DNA of 64,000 nt from positions 4,216,001 to 4,280,000 of the forward strand of contig NZ_CP099397.1 in assembly GCF_021495345.1 (NCBI RefSeq). The letters are read 5' to 3'. The translations under genes were made by a program, and so were the position numbers. The DNA comes from Pseudomonas hydrolytica (GTDB taxonomy: Bacteria > Pseudomonadota > Gammaproteobacteria > Pseudomonadales > Pseudomonadaceae). The stretch's first letter is position 1; each line of letters opens with the position of its first letter. A model generated the notes under the pieces. It was not told the DNA's origin. It worked only from the letters and a program-made list of their open reading frames with translations, and did not search any database. Below, in pieces: positions 26,829 through 33,761 of the stretch.

Positions 26829-27041
26829 TCAGGGATGGACAGCGTTGTTGTTGGCGGTGCGGGCGGCAGCGGCCTTCTGTCCGAGCCAGGTATCAATCTC
26901 GTGTTCCAGCCATCCGACAACCCGCTTGTTGATCTGGATGCATACCGGGAATGTCGGATCATCGCGTGTGATCCGCCAGAGCGTTACGTCATTGATGCCG
27001 CCAAGCTTTTCGCAGACGGCCTTGCGGCGTAGAATTTTCAT
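26829..27041 (-). CDS. AlpA-family regulator/excisionase-like protein
   Basis: The 70-residue protein has the AlpA/excisionase HTH (KILRRKAVCEKLGGINDVTLWRI) and the characteristic FPVCIQINKRVVGWLEHEIDTWL. ATG at 27041 gives the usual family start; ATG at 27059 would add six residues. In P4-like islands AlpA activates the integrase or aids excision. It heads a short operon with repA at the right end of the island. Confidence 0.88.
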   Translation of the reverse strand: MKILRRKAVCEKLGGINDVTLWRITRDDPTFPVCIQINKRVVGWLEHEIDTWLGQKAAAARTANNNAVHP

Positions 27042-27280
27042 CGTCCCCACCTCCTGCACATTGAAAGTCGATGCAGGAAGTTTCAGGCGGCGACCCGGCA
27101 GCGGTCACGGATTCCCAGAAGGGAATTTTTGCAGCAAAAAATCCGACAGCAGCGATGCGGGCCAGGCAAGCGATGCGCGGGCTTCGCTCCGGGTAGCAGC
27201 GGCCAAAGTGTATATGGAAGTGACTACAAGATGAGTGACAACAGGGGTAATTCCGCATCCATAAACGCTTTACGGACAGA

Positions 27281-27303
27281 TTTCTGGTTTAACGTCTGAT
27301 CTA
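27281..27303 (+). other. Putative attR of the island
   Basis: In the ychF frame these bases read DFWFNV-stop, against HFRFNV-stop at the true gene end. AACGTCTGA (27291-27299) is identical to 6271-6279, and CTAG follows in both. The terminator directly downstream looks like the original one of ychF, as expected if the island split gene and terminator. Confidence 0.55.
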
Positions 27304-27313
27304 GTCAGCGCAT

Positions 27314-27339
27314 AAAAACCCCGCCTCGGCGGGGTTTTT
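27314..27339 (+). terminator. Strong bidirectional terminator, probably the original ychF terminator
   Basis: AAAAACCCCGCC (27314-27325) and GGCGGGGTTTTT (27328-27339) form a 12-bp perfect stem with a 2-nt gap and flanking A/T tracts. Confidence 0.85.
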
Positions 27340-27516
27340 CTTTGCCTGTTACCCAGGTAGGAGCCACACCTGTGGTGGAAGCGGCTATGGTCGACGACAC
27401 CAAAGCGCAGGAAACGAACGCGCCCCTGTCGCCATCGCCCTGCCCGTTCCCTTGACCTCAACCTAACCTGAGGTCCCAGGCTGGCCTGCATCCCTCCCAA
27501 GACCAAGGAGCCAGCC

Positions 27517-28161
27517 ATGCAACAGATTCGTCCCGACCTCTGGGAAACCGCGACCGAGAACCCCGCCCCGGGCCTGAAAACCCACGCCTACCTGCTGACC
27601 CGCGAGAGCGGCAACCTGCTGTTCTACAACACCAGCCTGCGCCGGGAGATCGAGCAGATGACCGAGCTGGGCGGTGTTGCCTACCAGTTCCTCAGCCACC
27701 GCGACGAACTCGGCGACTCGCTGCTGCAGATACGCCAGCGCTTCGGCACCCGGCTTGGCGGCCACCGAGAAGAGCAGGAAGACTTCAGCCGACAGGCCCC
27801 GGTGGATATTCTCTTCACCGAACGCCAGACGCTGTTCGGCAATATCGACGTGATTCCCAGCCCGGGCCATAGCCCCGGCAGCACCTGCTTTCTGGTACAC
27901 AGCCCGACCGGCCAGCGCTACCTATTCACCGGCGACACCCTCTACCGCAGCGCGGACGGCAGCTGGAAAGCCGGCTTCATCCCCGGCCACAACAGCCCCG
28001 AAGACCGCCAGACCATGGCCACCAGCATCGCCGGCCTACGCGATCTGCAGCCCGATCTGGTGATCGGCAGCGCCTTCTCTGGCAGTAGCGGCTTTCAGGA
28101 AATGAGACGCGGGGAATGGCAGGAGCATGTGGACAGTGCGCTGGAGCGGCTGCTGGGTTAA
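27517..28161 (+). CDS. MBL-fold metallo-hydrolase-like protein
   Basis: The 214-residue protein has the metallo-beta-lactamase fold: THAYLLTRESGNLLFYNT at the start, PSPGHSPGSTCFLV near 113 and FTGDTLY near 138. The usual HxHxDH metal motif is replaced by SHRDELGD, so metal content or activity may differ. It is a chromosomal gene squeezed between the two mobile elements, 355 bp after the island junction and 77 bp before the prophage repeat. Confidence 0.85.
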   Translation: MQQIRPDLWETATENPAPGLKTHAYLLTRESGNLLFYNTSLRREIEQMTELGGVAYQFLSHRDELGDSLLQIRQRFGTRLGGHREEQEDFSRQAPVDILFTERQTLFGNIDVIPSPGHSPGSTCFLVHSPTGQRYLFTGDTLYRSADGSWKAGFIPGHNSPEDRQTMATSIAGLRDLQPDLVIGSAFSGSSGFQEMRRGEWQEHVDSALERLLG

Positions 28162-28207
28162 GGGGCCGGCCCAGCCTCGCTGAGAACGTTTTTCGCACGC
28201 AAACAAA

Positions 28208-28233
28208 AAGGGGTTAGCTTGCGCTAACCCCTT
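28208..28233 (-). terminator. Terminator hairpin, probably the original one of tRNA-Met
   Basis: AAGGGGTTAGC pairs with GCTAACCCCTT around a short loop. On the minus strand it follows the tRNA 3'-half remnant. A related hairpin lies at 37825-37849, beside the intact tRNA at the other prophage end. Confidence 0.7.
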
Positions 28234-28238
28234 GAATT

Positions 28239-28286
28239 TATGGTGGCTACACCGAGACTTGAACCTGGGACATCAGCATTATGAAT
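28239..28286 (-). other. Prophage att repeat (3' half of tRNA-Met)
   Basis: These 48 bp match 37857-37904 with one mismatch (28255 versus 37873). They cover the tRNA-Met from the anticodon loop to the CCA end. The tRNA is not complete here, so this copy is the displaced chromosomal half left by integration. Confidence 0.93.
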
Positions 28287-28684
28287 CCGCTACGAACCGC
28301 CCCGCTGAGCCAGAAAGCCCCATAAAACGGGGTTTTCAGACCTCCCCCAAGCTGGCTAGACCAGTCCTTTCCAGAAGATTCGACCAATGTAGTCACTCCA
28401 GACTCTTTGCGTTCAAAGCCTATTGAGCTACCTTCTATTAAGCATGATGATGGTGTGCTACTTCTTTTTCTCGGAATTATCCGTCCTAACAAATGGATCT
28501 ATGCATGCGCTTTATAGACAGGGATGCCCTTTTATTGCAGCATTTGTTTTTAACCCCCCAACCTCAGTCTTTATATTTCAAAAAATAACTCCACATAAAG
28601 ACTTCCCGCCAGCGGATAGAGCAACCTTCCATTCAGTATTTCTACTGCAATTACAGAACCAATAATCCAGAGTGACATCGCAAA
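28287..28684. other. Noncoding left end of the prophage
   Basis: The block turns AT-rich after about 28350. CCCC...GGGGTTTT around 28319-28338 could be a terminator facing right. An 80-codon open frame at 28423-28665 has no recognisable domain and no good ribosome-binding site, so it is not called. The promoter of the nuclease-like gene is presumably here. Confidence 0.4.
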
Positions 28685-30529
28685 ATGAACCAACTTCTTC
28701 ACAAACAGCTAATGTCAGAAGTATCAAAGCTAAGGCGAATCACTGCTGAATTATCGCTACAGGAATTAGTAAACTTTATTTCTAACCAGCAGTTCAACTT
28801 CAACCATGACAGAAAGACAGCGCGCCGACGCTTAAGCTCACCACTAAGGCAGGGTATATATTTACTAGGAATTGCCTGTTCAACTAACGAACCAGACAAC
28901 CCAAAGCCGCTAAATGACGGAAAATACGATCAGATCACAGAGCAGCTAGAGAAAATTTTTACGAAATACATGCTGGCATATTTCCCGACAAATGGCGATA
29001 AAGCCAACGGACTAACTACAGAGTGGCGAAAACATAGAGAAGTGGCTGCGCCAGCATTTATCAATTATTTCATGGCAGGCCCAAAATTCTCAACAACCGA
29101 AATAAAAAACTGGATCAGCTTCAGCTTTAATGGCTTTGAAGACGAAATATCAAAGTCGTTTGGTGCCTCACCCGAAATCTTCCTCAAGCTAGGAGATTTC
29201 TTCGAACAAAGCATTCTCTTAAAATACGATAAACTTAAAGAACAATACGACAAAATTGATAAAAGCCGATTAGAATTCATTGAAAAACTTTCTCAAGGAC
29301 TATCTCCTAAGCAAGCACTTGAGGAGGTTTCAGCAGGCGGAGACCTGAATACAACAATGAATCAATTTCTGCATGATATCAACGAGCTTCACTCCATCAA
29401 CATATCGACACTTGAAGAAAAATTCGGCAGTGAAATAAAATCTCTTGTGCTTGAGCACTTTGTGACTTTCAGAGGACGAAGCCAAGAAATCACATATATC
29501 ACCGAAGAAAGCCCTACACTTTTAAAGCCTTTACTGACAACGGACGGGGAGAATCTATTCTTCCTAGCAAACAACTCATTCTACCTTTCTATAATTACAA
29601 ACTTCGAACGCTATCTTTCACGCAGCGAACACTCTAAGCGATACCTTAAGGAACGAGACTCCCGCCTTGAGTCTAAAGCATCCAGCGTATTGAGACGCAT
29701 ATTCCCATTAGATGCAGAATTCTACGCTAGTGCGTTTGAGAGTCCAAAATCTCAATTTGAACATGACTTAATTATTAGTCACCAAAGTGTTCTTTACGTC
29801 ATCGAGGCAAAAGCCTCGCCACCTAAAGAGCCTTTACGAGATCCATCTAAAGCGTATGAGCGGATCAATGATCACTTCAGAGGCAAGAATGGAATCCAGA
29901 AAGCGTATGACCAAGCTAATGCATTAAAGAGAAATTTGATCACCAATGGCCATGTTGACCTTTACAACCAAAAGGGAGAGTTGCTGGCAAGTCTTTCCGC
30001 GCAGGATTATGAGAAAATTTATTGCATATGTGTTACGAGAGACGACTTCGGAGCTTTGGCAACCAACCTAAGCCTCCTGCTAAAGAAAGATGCCTCTGAC
30101 CCATACCCATGGGTTTTAAGCATTAACGACCTTGAGTGTTTTATTAGCGGACTGCTTCATTTAGATAAAGGCCTCCCAGACTTACTCCATTACATCGACC
30201 AAAGAACAAAACTGCATGGGAAAGTTCTTGGCTCTGATGAATTAGAATACGCAGGCGCATTCTTGAAATATGGCGGACTTCAAGAGTTTATAGACACCAA
30301 GGCAGACTTAATCCCTCTAGATATCAGCGAATCAGATATTTTTGATAAGATTTACTATTGCGAGCTTTCCAACCAGAAATTTGAGCTAACCATCACTTCA
30401 CCAAACCTAACCAAACTTAATCCAGCAAAAATATTTAACTCAAGTCGCAACTCCGAAGACAACAAAAAAGCAAAAGCGCGTAGAAAAGCGGCTAAGGCAT
30501 CTAGAAGACGCAATAGAAACGGCAATTAA
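28685..30529 (+). CDS. Large AT-rich prophage cargo protein with PD-(D/E)XK nuclease signature
   Basis: The 614-residue protein is not recognised as a named family. Residues ~355-376 read FEHDLIISHQ then SVLYVIEAKA, giving Asp361-x12-Glu374-x-Lys376, the classic core of PD-(D/E)XK nucleases. The first ~340 residues are helical, and the last ~20 are very basic (KARRKAAKASRRR). Codon use and roughly 40% GC differ sharply from the flanks, pointing to recent transfer. It sits where Pf phages carry accessory defence genes. A phage-defence nuclease is a reasonable inference. Confidence 0.65.
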   Translation: MNQLLHKQLMSEVSKLRRITAELSLQELVNFISNQQFNFNHDRKTARRRLSSPLRQGIYLLGIACSTNEPDNPKPLNDGKYDQITEQLEKIFTKYMLAYFPTNGDKANGLTTEWRKHREVAAPAFINYFMAGPKFSTTEIKNWISFSFNGFEDEISKSFGASPEIFLKLGDFFEQSILLKYDKLKEQYDKIDKSRLEFIEKLSQGLSPKQALEEVSAGGDLNTTMNQFLHDINELHSINISTLEEKFGSEIKSLVLEHFVTFRGRSQEITYITEESPTLLKPLLTTDGENLFFLANNSFYLSIITNFERYLSRSEHSKRYLKERDSRLESKASSVLRRIFPLDAEFYASAFESPKSQFEHDLIISHQSVLYVIEAKASPPKEPLRDPSKAYERINDHFRGKNGIQKAYDQANALKRNLITNGHVDLYNQKGELLASLSAQDYEKIYCICVTRDDFGALATNLSLLLKKDASDPYPWVLSINDLECFISGLLHLDKGLPDLLHYIDQRTKLHGKVLGSDELEYAGAFLKYGGLQEFIDTKADLIPLDISESDIFDKIYYCELSNQKFELTITSPNLTKLNPAKIFNSSRNSEDNKKAKARRKAAKASRRRNRNGN

Positions 30530-30540
30530 AGACTAGAGAT

Positions 30541-30870
30541 TCACCAATTTTTTTCGCGTAGCCCATCCATGCACTCCTTCACGTCATCATCAATGACGTT
30601 CCCAGGCTTGATGCACTCTTTCATGGTGCGTCGAACCCCGCGATTGGCTTCGCGTTCTCTTTGGTCTTGGGCTTTGAGGTTCGCTCGGGCGGCTTCGCCC
30701 ATGGGGCCTTTGGATCCGGCGAACAGTTCGTTCACCAGTTGCTGCATACCTTTGCCGTAGGCTTCGGCAGCAGGCCGGATGGCGTCACCCACCTGGGTGG
30801 CAATGGGCTTGGATTCTTCTGCGATGGTGGGGCTTGCGGCTAGGGCCAGTGCCAACAGCGTCCTTTTCAT
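30541..30870 (-). CDS. Small exported protein of the prophage
   Basis: The 109-residue product has a signal peptide (MKRTLLALALAASPTIA) and a helical, charged mature part ending MKECIKPGNVIDDDVKEC, with two cysteines that could form a disulfide. It is convergent with the nuclease-like gene, 11 bp apart. Function unknown; periplasmic location is likely. Confidence 0.65.
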   Translation of the reverse strand: MKRTLLALALAASPTIAEESKPIATQVGDAIRPAAEAYGKGMQQLVNELFAGSKGPMGEAARANLKAQDQREREANRGVRRTMKECIKPGNVIDDDVKECMDGLREKNW

Positions 30871-30925
30871 TGGTCTTCTCCATTTCTTCGGGCGTACCAG
30901 CGCCTAGCTACTTCTTCTGTGATCG

Positions 30926-31195
30926 CTATCCCGCGTTTGGATTGGCCAAGTTTCGATTGGCTTCATCGTAATCAGGGCTTCTGTGGCCGTTTTCAGGCTC
31001 AATCCGGCCGGATATCAGCCATAGCGCGTACTCGGGGTACGCCTCTGCAAGCACGCCCACCTCTACCGTGCTGATTCGGATAGCCCCCCGACTGATGTTC
31101 TTCCACCTATCGTGATTTTTCCCGCCCAGCTCGCTCAGCTGTTTCGGGCCTATCCGCTTGATCAATTGAAGCGCTCTATCTCTAACCGCGTCCAT
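30926..31195 (-). CDS. Putative prophage repressor (Pf4r-like position)
   Basis: The 89-residue protein looks like a small HTH regulator: KQLSELGGKNHDRWKNISRGAIRISTVEVGVLAEAY. It is divergent from the excisionase-like gene, and three matching operator sites lie in the gap (31212-31273). This is the arrangement of the immunity repressor and excisionase of Pf phages. Repressor function is inferred from position and motif. Confidence 0.7.
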   Translation of the reverse strand: MDAVRDRALQLIKRIGPKQLSELGGKNHDRWKNISRGAIRISTVEVGVLAEAYPEYALWLISGRIEPENGHRSPDYDEANRNLANPNAG

Positions 31196-31211
31196 TTATA
31201 AAAAATCAATA

Positions 31212-31273
31212 GGCGTAAAATTTACTCCAATGGAATCTTGGCGTAATATTCACTCCGAGAGTAAAAGTTACGC
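31212..31273. promoter_or_regulatory. Three prophage operators between repressor and excisionase genes
   Basis: Two direct 17-bp sites, GGCGTAAAATTTACTCC (31212-31228) and GGCGTAATATTCACTCC (31240-31256), are 28 bp apart. A third copy is inverted (GAGTAAAAGTTACGC, 31259-31273). The consensus GCGTAAnnTTnACTC is itself partly symmetric. They are the likely binding sites of the 30926 repressor. Confidence 0.75.
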
Positions 31274-31336
31274 TTTAGGAGCGCCGCATTAGGTTCCCAA
31301 AAGTGGAACGTTGGGTCGGATTATAGGGGTAATTGC

Positions 31337-31609
31337 ATGGAACAGTCTGGTGTAGTGGGGCTTTCGATTTCTGGAGACGCCCAACGCGTAACGGATTTCC
31401 GCGACGCACCGTTCTGCACGAAATACGTGCTGGCTCAGCTCCTGGGCATGGAGCAAATCACCGAAGACGTGGTGCGCGGCTGGATCGAAAGCAACACCGT
31501 GCCGACCGTGAAAATCGGCCGTCACCGCGTCATCAACCTGCACCGCATCCGCCGCGACCTCGACCGAGGCAAAACCATCTTCTGCGCGGGGGATTACAGC
31601 GATGACTAG
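31337..31609 (+). CDS. Excisionase-like HTH protein (XisF-like position)
   Basis: The 90-residue protein has an HTH resembling excisionases: YVLAQLLGMEQITEDVVRGW, then the wing VPTVKIGRHRVINLHRI. It is the first rightward gene after the operator cluster, as xisF is in Pf4. It would bias the integrase to excision and counter the repressor. It overlaps the Arc-like gene by 8 bp. Confidence 0.75.
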   Translation: MEQSGVVGLSISGDAQRVTDFRDAPFCTKYVLAQLLGMEQITEDVVRGWIESNTVPTVKIGRHRVINLHRIRRDLDRGKTIFCAGDYSDD

Positions 31610-32078
31610 GGAATACCCGCAATTCAAGCTGCGCATGCCGCCAGCCCTGCGCGCACAGGTAGAGCAAGCCGCCGAACAGGCTAACCGCTCCCTGAACGCC
31701 GAAATCGTCACTCGCCTGCAAGCCAGCTTCACCCAGGTAAAGCCCGAGGTGTCGGCTAATGAAAAGCCTGAGCCAGTACCTGCACCAGCCGCACCCCGCG
31801 AACTGCGACTGCTCTGTGTGCTACGTCAATCGAAACTGGTCGATGCTCCCAGCATCGTCTCCATCGGCTACCTGCCAATCCACACCATGCACCGAGTGCC
31901 GCCCCGCGCAATGGTCCAAGGTAAATGGTCGGACCCACGTTACGCCGGCCTATACCTGCGAGAAACACACGCCACCGAGCCGACCGCCGAAGTATTGGCA
32001 CGTTGTGCACGACACCGGCAAACCAACGCCCTTCGTGCCCCTGCGCGAACCGTTCGAACTGGTGGGGTGATCGCATGA
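31602..32078 (+). CDS. Arc-family ribbon-helix-helix DNA-binding protein with an odd C-terminus
   Basis: Residues 1-50 (QFKLRMPPALRAQVEQAAEQANRSLNAEIVTRLQ) form an Arc-like ribbon-helix-helix. After about residue 65 the composition becomes Arg/Ala-rich and looks like a shadow of the Cys-rich frame that overlaps it (31759-32070). The original Arc gene may have ended earlier. The stop overlaps the next ATG (ATGA at 32075), which favours use of this frame to the end. Likely a phage regulator. Confidence 0.65.
   Translation: MTREYPQFKLRMPPALRAQVEQAAEQANRSLNAEIVTRLQASFTQVKPEVSANEKPEPVPAPAAPRELRLLCVLRQSKLVDAPSIVSIGYLPIHTMHRVPPRAMVQGKWSDPRYAGLYLRETHATEPTAEVLARCARHRQTNALRAPARTVRTGGVIA
31759..32070 (+). 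CDS. Cys-rich small protein overlapping the Arc-like gene
   Basis: The 103-residue frame reads MKSLSQYLHQPHPANCDCSVC and later CQSTPCTEC, a zinc-binding-like Cys pattern, and ends in a plausible FVPLREPFELVG. It overlaps the 3' two-thirds of the Arc-like gene in another frame. Its composition looks more protein-like than the overlapping part, so it may be the real gene here. It is a small phage protein of unknown role. Confidence 0.5.
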   Translation: MKSLSQYLHQPHPANCDCSVCYVNRNWSMLPASSPSATCQSTPCTECRPAQWSKVNGRTHVTPAYTCEKHTPPSRPPKYWHVVHDTGKPTPFVPLREPFELVG

Positions 32079-32392
32079 CCGTTTCCTTCCGCACTGGCCG
32101 CTATCTGGTCGCGCTGCTCTGGTCGTGGTCCCTGCCCTTCCTGATCGGCGCATCACTCGGCGGCCTCTACATCAGTCACGCGCACATAGAGATTCTGGAA
32201 GCGAACGATGACCTGTTCCTTCGTTCATTCGAAGCCGTCATCGACCAATGCAAAGCAGCCCCCAGCGATCCGGCCAACGCCGCCGATGCTGAACAGGTCA
32301 AGGGCCGCGCTCCCGGCTCGTCGGATCACGCTTCATCGATCCGGCGAACGGAAGCACGGGCGGAGCGCACCCTTGAACACCCACCACCCTGA
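32075..32392 (+). CDS. Small single-pass membrane protein of the prophage
   Basis: The 105-residue product has one hydrophobic helix (YLVALLWSWSLPFLIGASLG, about 10-29) and a hydrophilic C-terminal tail. ATG at 32075 overlaps the upstream stop. It lacks the cleaved signal and second helix of a major coat protein. Function unknown. Confidence 0.6.
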   Translation: MTVSFRTGRYLVALLWSWSLPFLIGASLGGLYISHAHIEILEANDDLFLRSFEAVIDQCKAAPSDPANAADAEQVKGRAPGSSDHASSIRRTEARAERTLEHPPP

Positions 32393-32395
32393 ATA

Positions 32396-32640
32396 GCCTC
32401 CGCTCGTGAGTGTGGGGCAGCTCCACCGCCCCGCGCTCCCGAGCCCTCGGCGGCAAGAGTGGGATGACAAGGGCAAAGCCCTTGGTGTTGAACCCAACCC
32501 GCTGCACCAGCGGCGCTAACTGAAAACCTAGGCAAGTCGAGAACCCCACCTGGGCAAAAACGCGAAGTTTGCCCGTGTGGACCCGCTCGGCCTGCTGAAA
32601 GGCAAACCCGCGCAATAAGGCGCAACCAAGCGAGGAAACA
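32396..32640 (+). other. Noncoding region with hairpins upstream of the structural genes
   Basis: No gene is seen. Hairpins AAGGGC/GCCCTT (32469-32474 with 32478-32483) and CCGCTG/CAGCGG (32499-32504 with 32508-32513) lie close together. In an inovirus, this position could hold a promoter, a terminator or an origin element; none can be assigned. Confidence 0.4.
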
Positions 32641-32644
32641 CAAC

Positions 32645-33394
32645 ATGGCACGCACCACTATGGAACTGGCATTCATCAGCGCTGAGCGCGTGAAGTTCGA
32701 CAACGTTGACCTGATCAAACTCTATTTCGGCGATGAACCGGACGGCGAAAAGGACCTGGGCGTCTCCCTGCTCTCGATGCAGGTATCCGAAGACGTCCGC
32801 GAAGAAGTATGGGGCGCCTGCAAAGACCTCGACGTGCTCGAAACTGTCCGCGTAACCGTGGAAATCGAACGCGGCTCCAAGAACGCCGGCAAGTTCATCG
32901 TCCTGCACGTCGAGTCGGCCACCAACGTCAGCAACACCACCAAAGACGCCAACGGTAACGTCACCTCGGAAAGCTCCAAATGCACTGGTCCTAACTGCAA
33001 GGGCACGGGTGGCATCAAGGAAGGTGACGGTAAGGGTGATGGCCAGGGCGAGGAAGAAGAGGAAGAAGGCCCTCCCGGCCCCTCGCGCAACCTCCAGCAG
33101 GGTGAACAGGGCAGCTTTGCCGAAGGGCTCAGCGAATGGGACGAACGCATTGCTGAGGCACGCGCCGAACTCGACCAAAAGCTCGATGAATACGGCGCCC
33201 TGTTCAAAGGCGTGTTCGATCTGAACCTGGGCGCTGCTGGCGGCTCGCTCCCCTGCGAAACCTTCTCCATCAGCACGGGCGGCGTGTCCCTGCGCATCTG
33301 CCCGGCCGACTACTCCGAACAGCTCTCCTACCTGCGCTATGTCCTGCTCCTGGCTGCCGCCGCCCTGGCCGCCGTCATTGTCCTCAGAGGGTAA
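32645..33394 (+). CDS. Fusion of gV-like ssDNA-binding domain and adsorption-protein C-terminus
   Basis: Residues 1-94 look like an inovirus ssDNA-binding protein (MELAFISAERVKFDNVDLIK, VRVTVEIERGSKNAGKFIVL). From about 95 the chain switches to a TspB/CoaA-like C-terminal part: TTKDANGNVTSESSKC, a CTGPNC motif, a Glu/Gly-rich linker, coiled segment, Cys204/Cys219 and a membrane anchor at 229-247. These are separate genes in Pf phages, with small genes and the major coat gene coaB between them. One in-frame deletion would create this fusion. The domain identities are inferred. Confidence 0.6.
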   Translation: MARTTMELAFISAERVKFDNVDLIKLYFGDEPDGEKDLGVSLLSMQVSEDVREEVWGACKDLDVLETVRVTVEIERGSKNAGKFIVLHVESATNVSNTTKDANGNVTSESSKCTGPNCKGTGGIKEGDGKGDGQGEEEEEEGPPGPSRNLQQGEQGSFAEGLSEWDERIAEARAELDQKLDEYGALFKGVFDLNLGAAGGSLPCETFSISTGGVSLRICPADYSEQLSYLRYVLLLAAAALAAVIVLRG

Positions 33395-33399
33395 CCACC

Positions 33400-33759
33400 A
33401 TGTTCGAATGGCTCGCTGGTTTTCTCGATCAAGTCATCGCCTTCTTCCAATTCGTTTGGGACTTCCTCAGCTCCGGCATCTACGACTTCGTCAAAGACGG
33501 CCTCGTCCTGCTCACCAAAGCCGCGATCTATTCCTGGGTGCAAGTGCAACTGCTCGCCCTGGAAGTCGCCTATGAAGCGGCCCAAGGGGTCATGGATGAC
33601 ATCGGCCTAGCCGAAGCCGTGCGTGAGCGCTGGGGTGCACTGCCTGCCGAGGTGGTCAACGCGCTTAACTTCTTCGGCATCCCCCAGGCGCTGAACATCC
33701 TCTTCTCGGCGCTCTCCACCCGCTTCGCCCTCAAGTTCGTACCGTTCATAGGGCGTTAA
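33400..33759 (+). CDS. gVI-like minor coat protein
   Basis: The 119-residue protein is hydrophobic with three likely membrane segments ([19 protein letters not shown]; the middle [38 protein letters not shown]). It lies between the adsorption-type C-terminus and zot, exactly where gVI/DUF2523 lies in Pf phages. It would cap the virion end with the adsorption protein. It starts 5 bp after the fusion gene. Confidence 0.8.
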   Translation: MFEWLAGFLDQVIAFFQFVWDFLSSGIYDFVKDGLVLLTKAAIYSWVQVQLLALEVAYEAAQGVMDDIGLAEAVRERWGALPAEVVNALNFFGIPQALNILFSALSTRFALKFVPFIGR

Positions 33760-33761
33760 CC

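Larger units (their letters stand above)
6271..27299. mobile_element. 21-kb genomic island in the 3' end of ychF
   Basis: The left end has a P4-type integrase just inside the putative attL. The right end has an AlpA-like regulator, a plasmid-type RepA gene, iterons and the putative attR. In between are a six-gene type I restriction-modification operon with nested extra genes, an HTH/AAA pair and a controller-like regulator with a five-gene divergent operon. No core genes or conjugation genes are present. A native-looking terminator for ychF now lies outside the right end (27314-27339). The boundary is inferred from the FNV-stop repeat. Confidence 0.75.
27042..27516. other. Intergenic region holding the island/chromosome junction
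   Basis: These 475 bp have no gene. They contain the putative attR (27281-27303) and a strong terminator (27314-27339). About 170 bp before the MBL-fold gene show nothing further. The part left of attR (27042-27280) is island DNA with no clear motif. Confidence 0.6.

Noticed and set aside
28423..28665. 80-codon open frame before the nuclease-like gene
   Set aside because: No ribosome-binding site, no domain, and Phe-rich composition as expected in AT-rich noncoding DNA.
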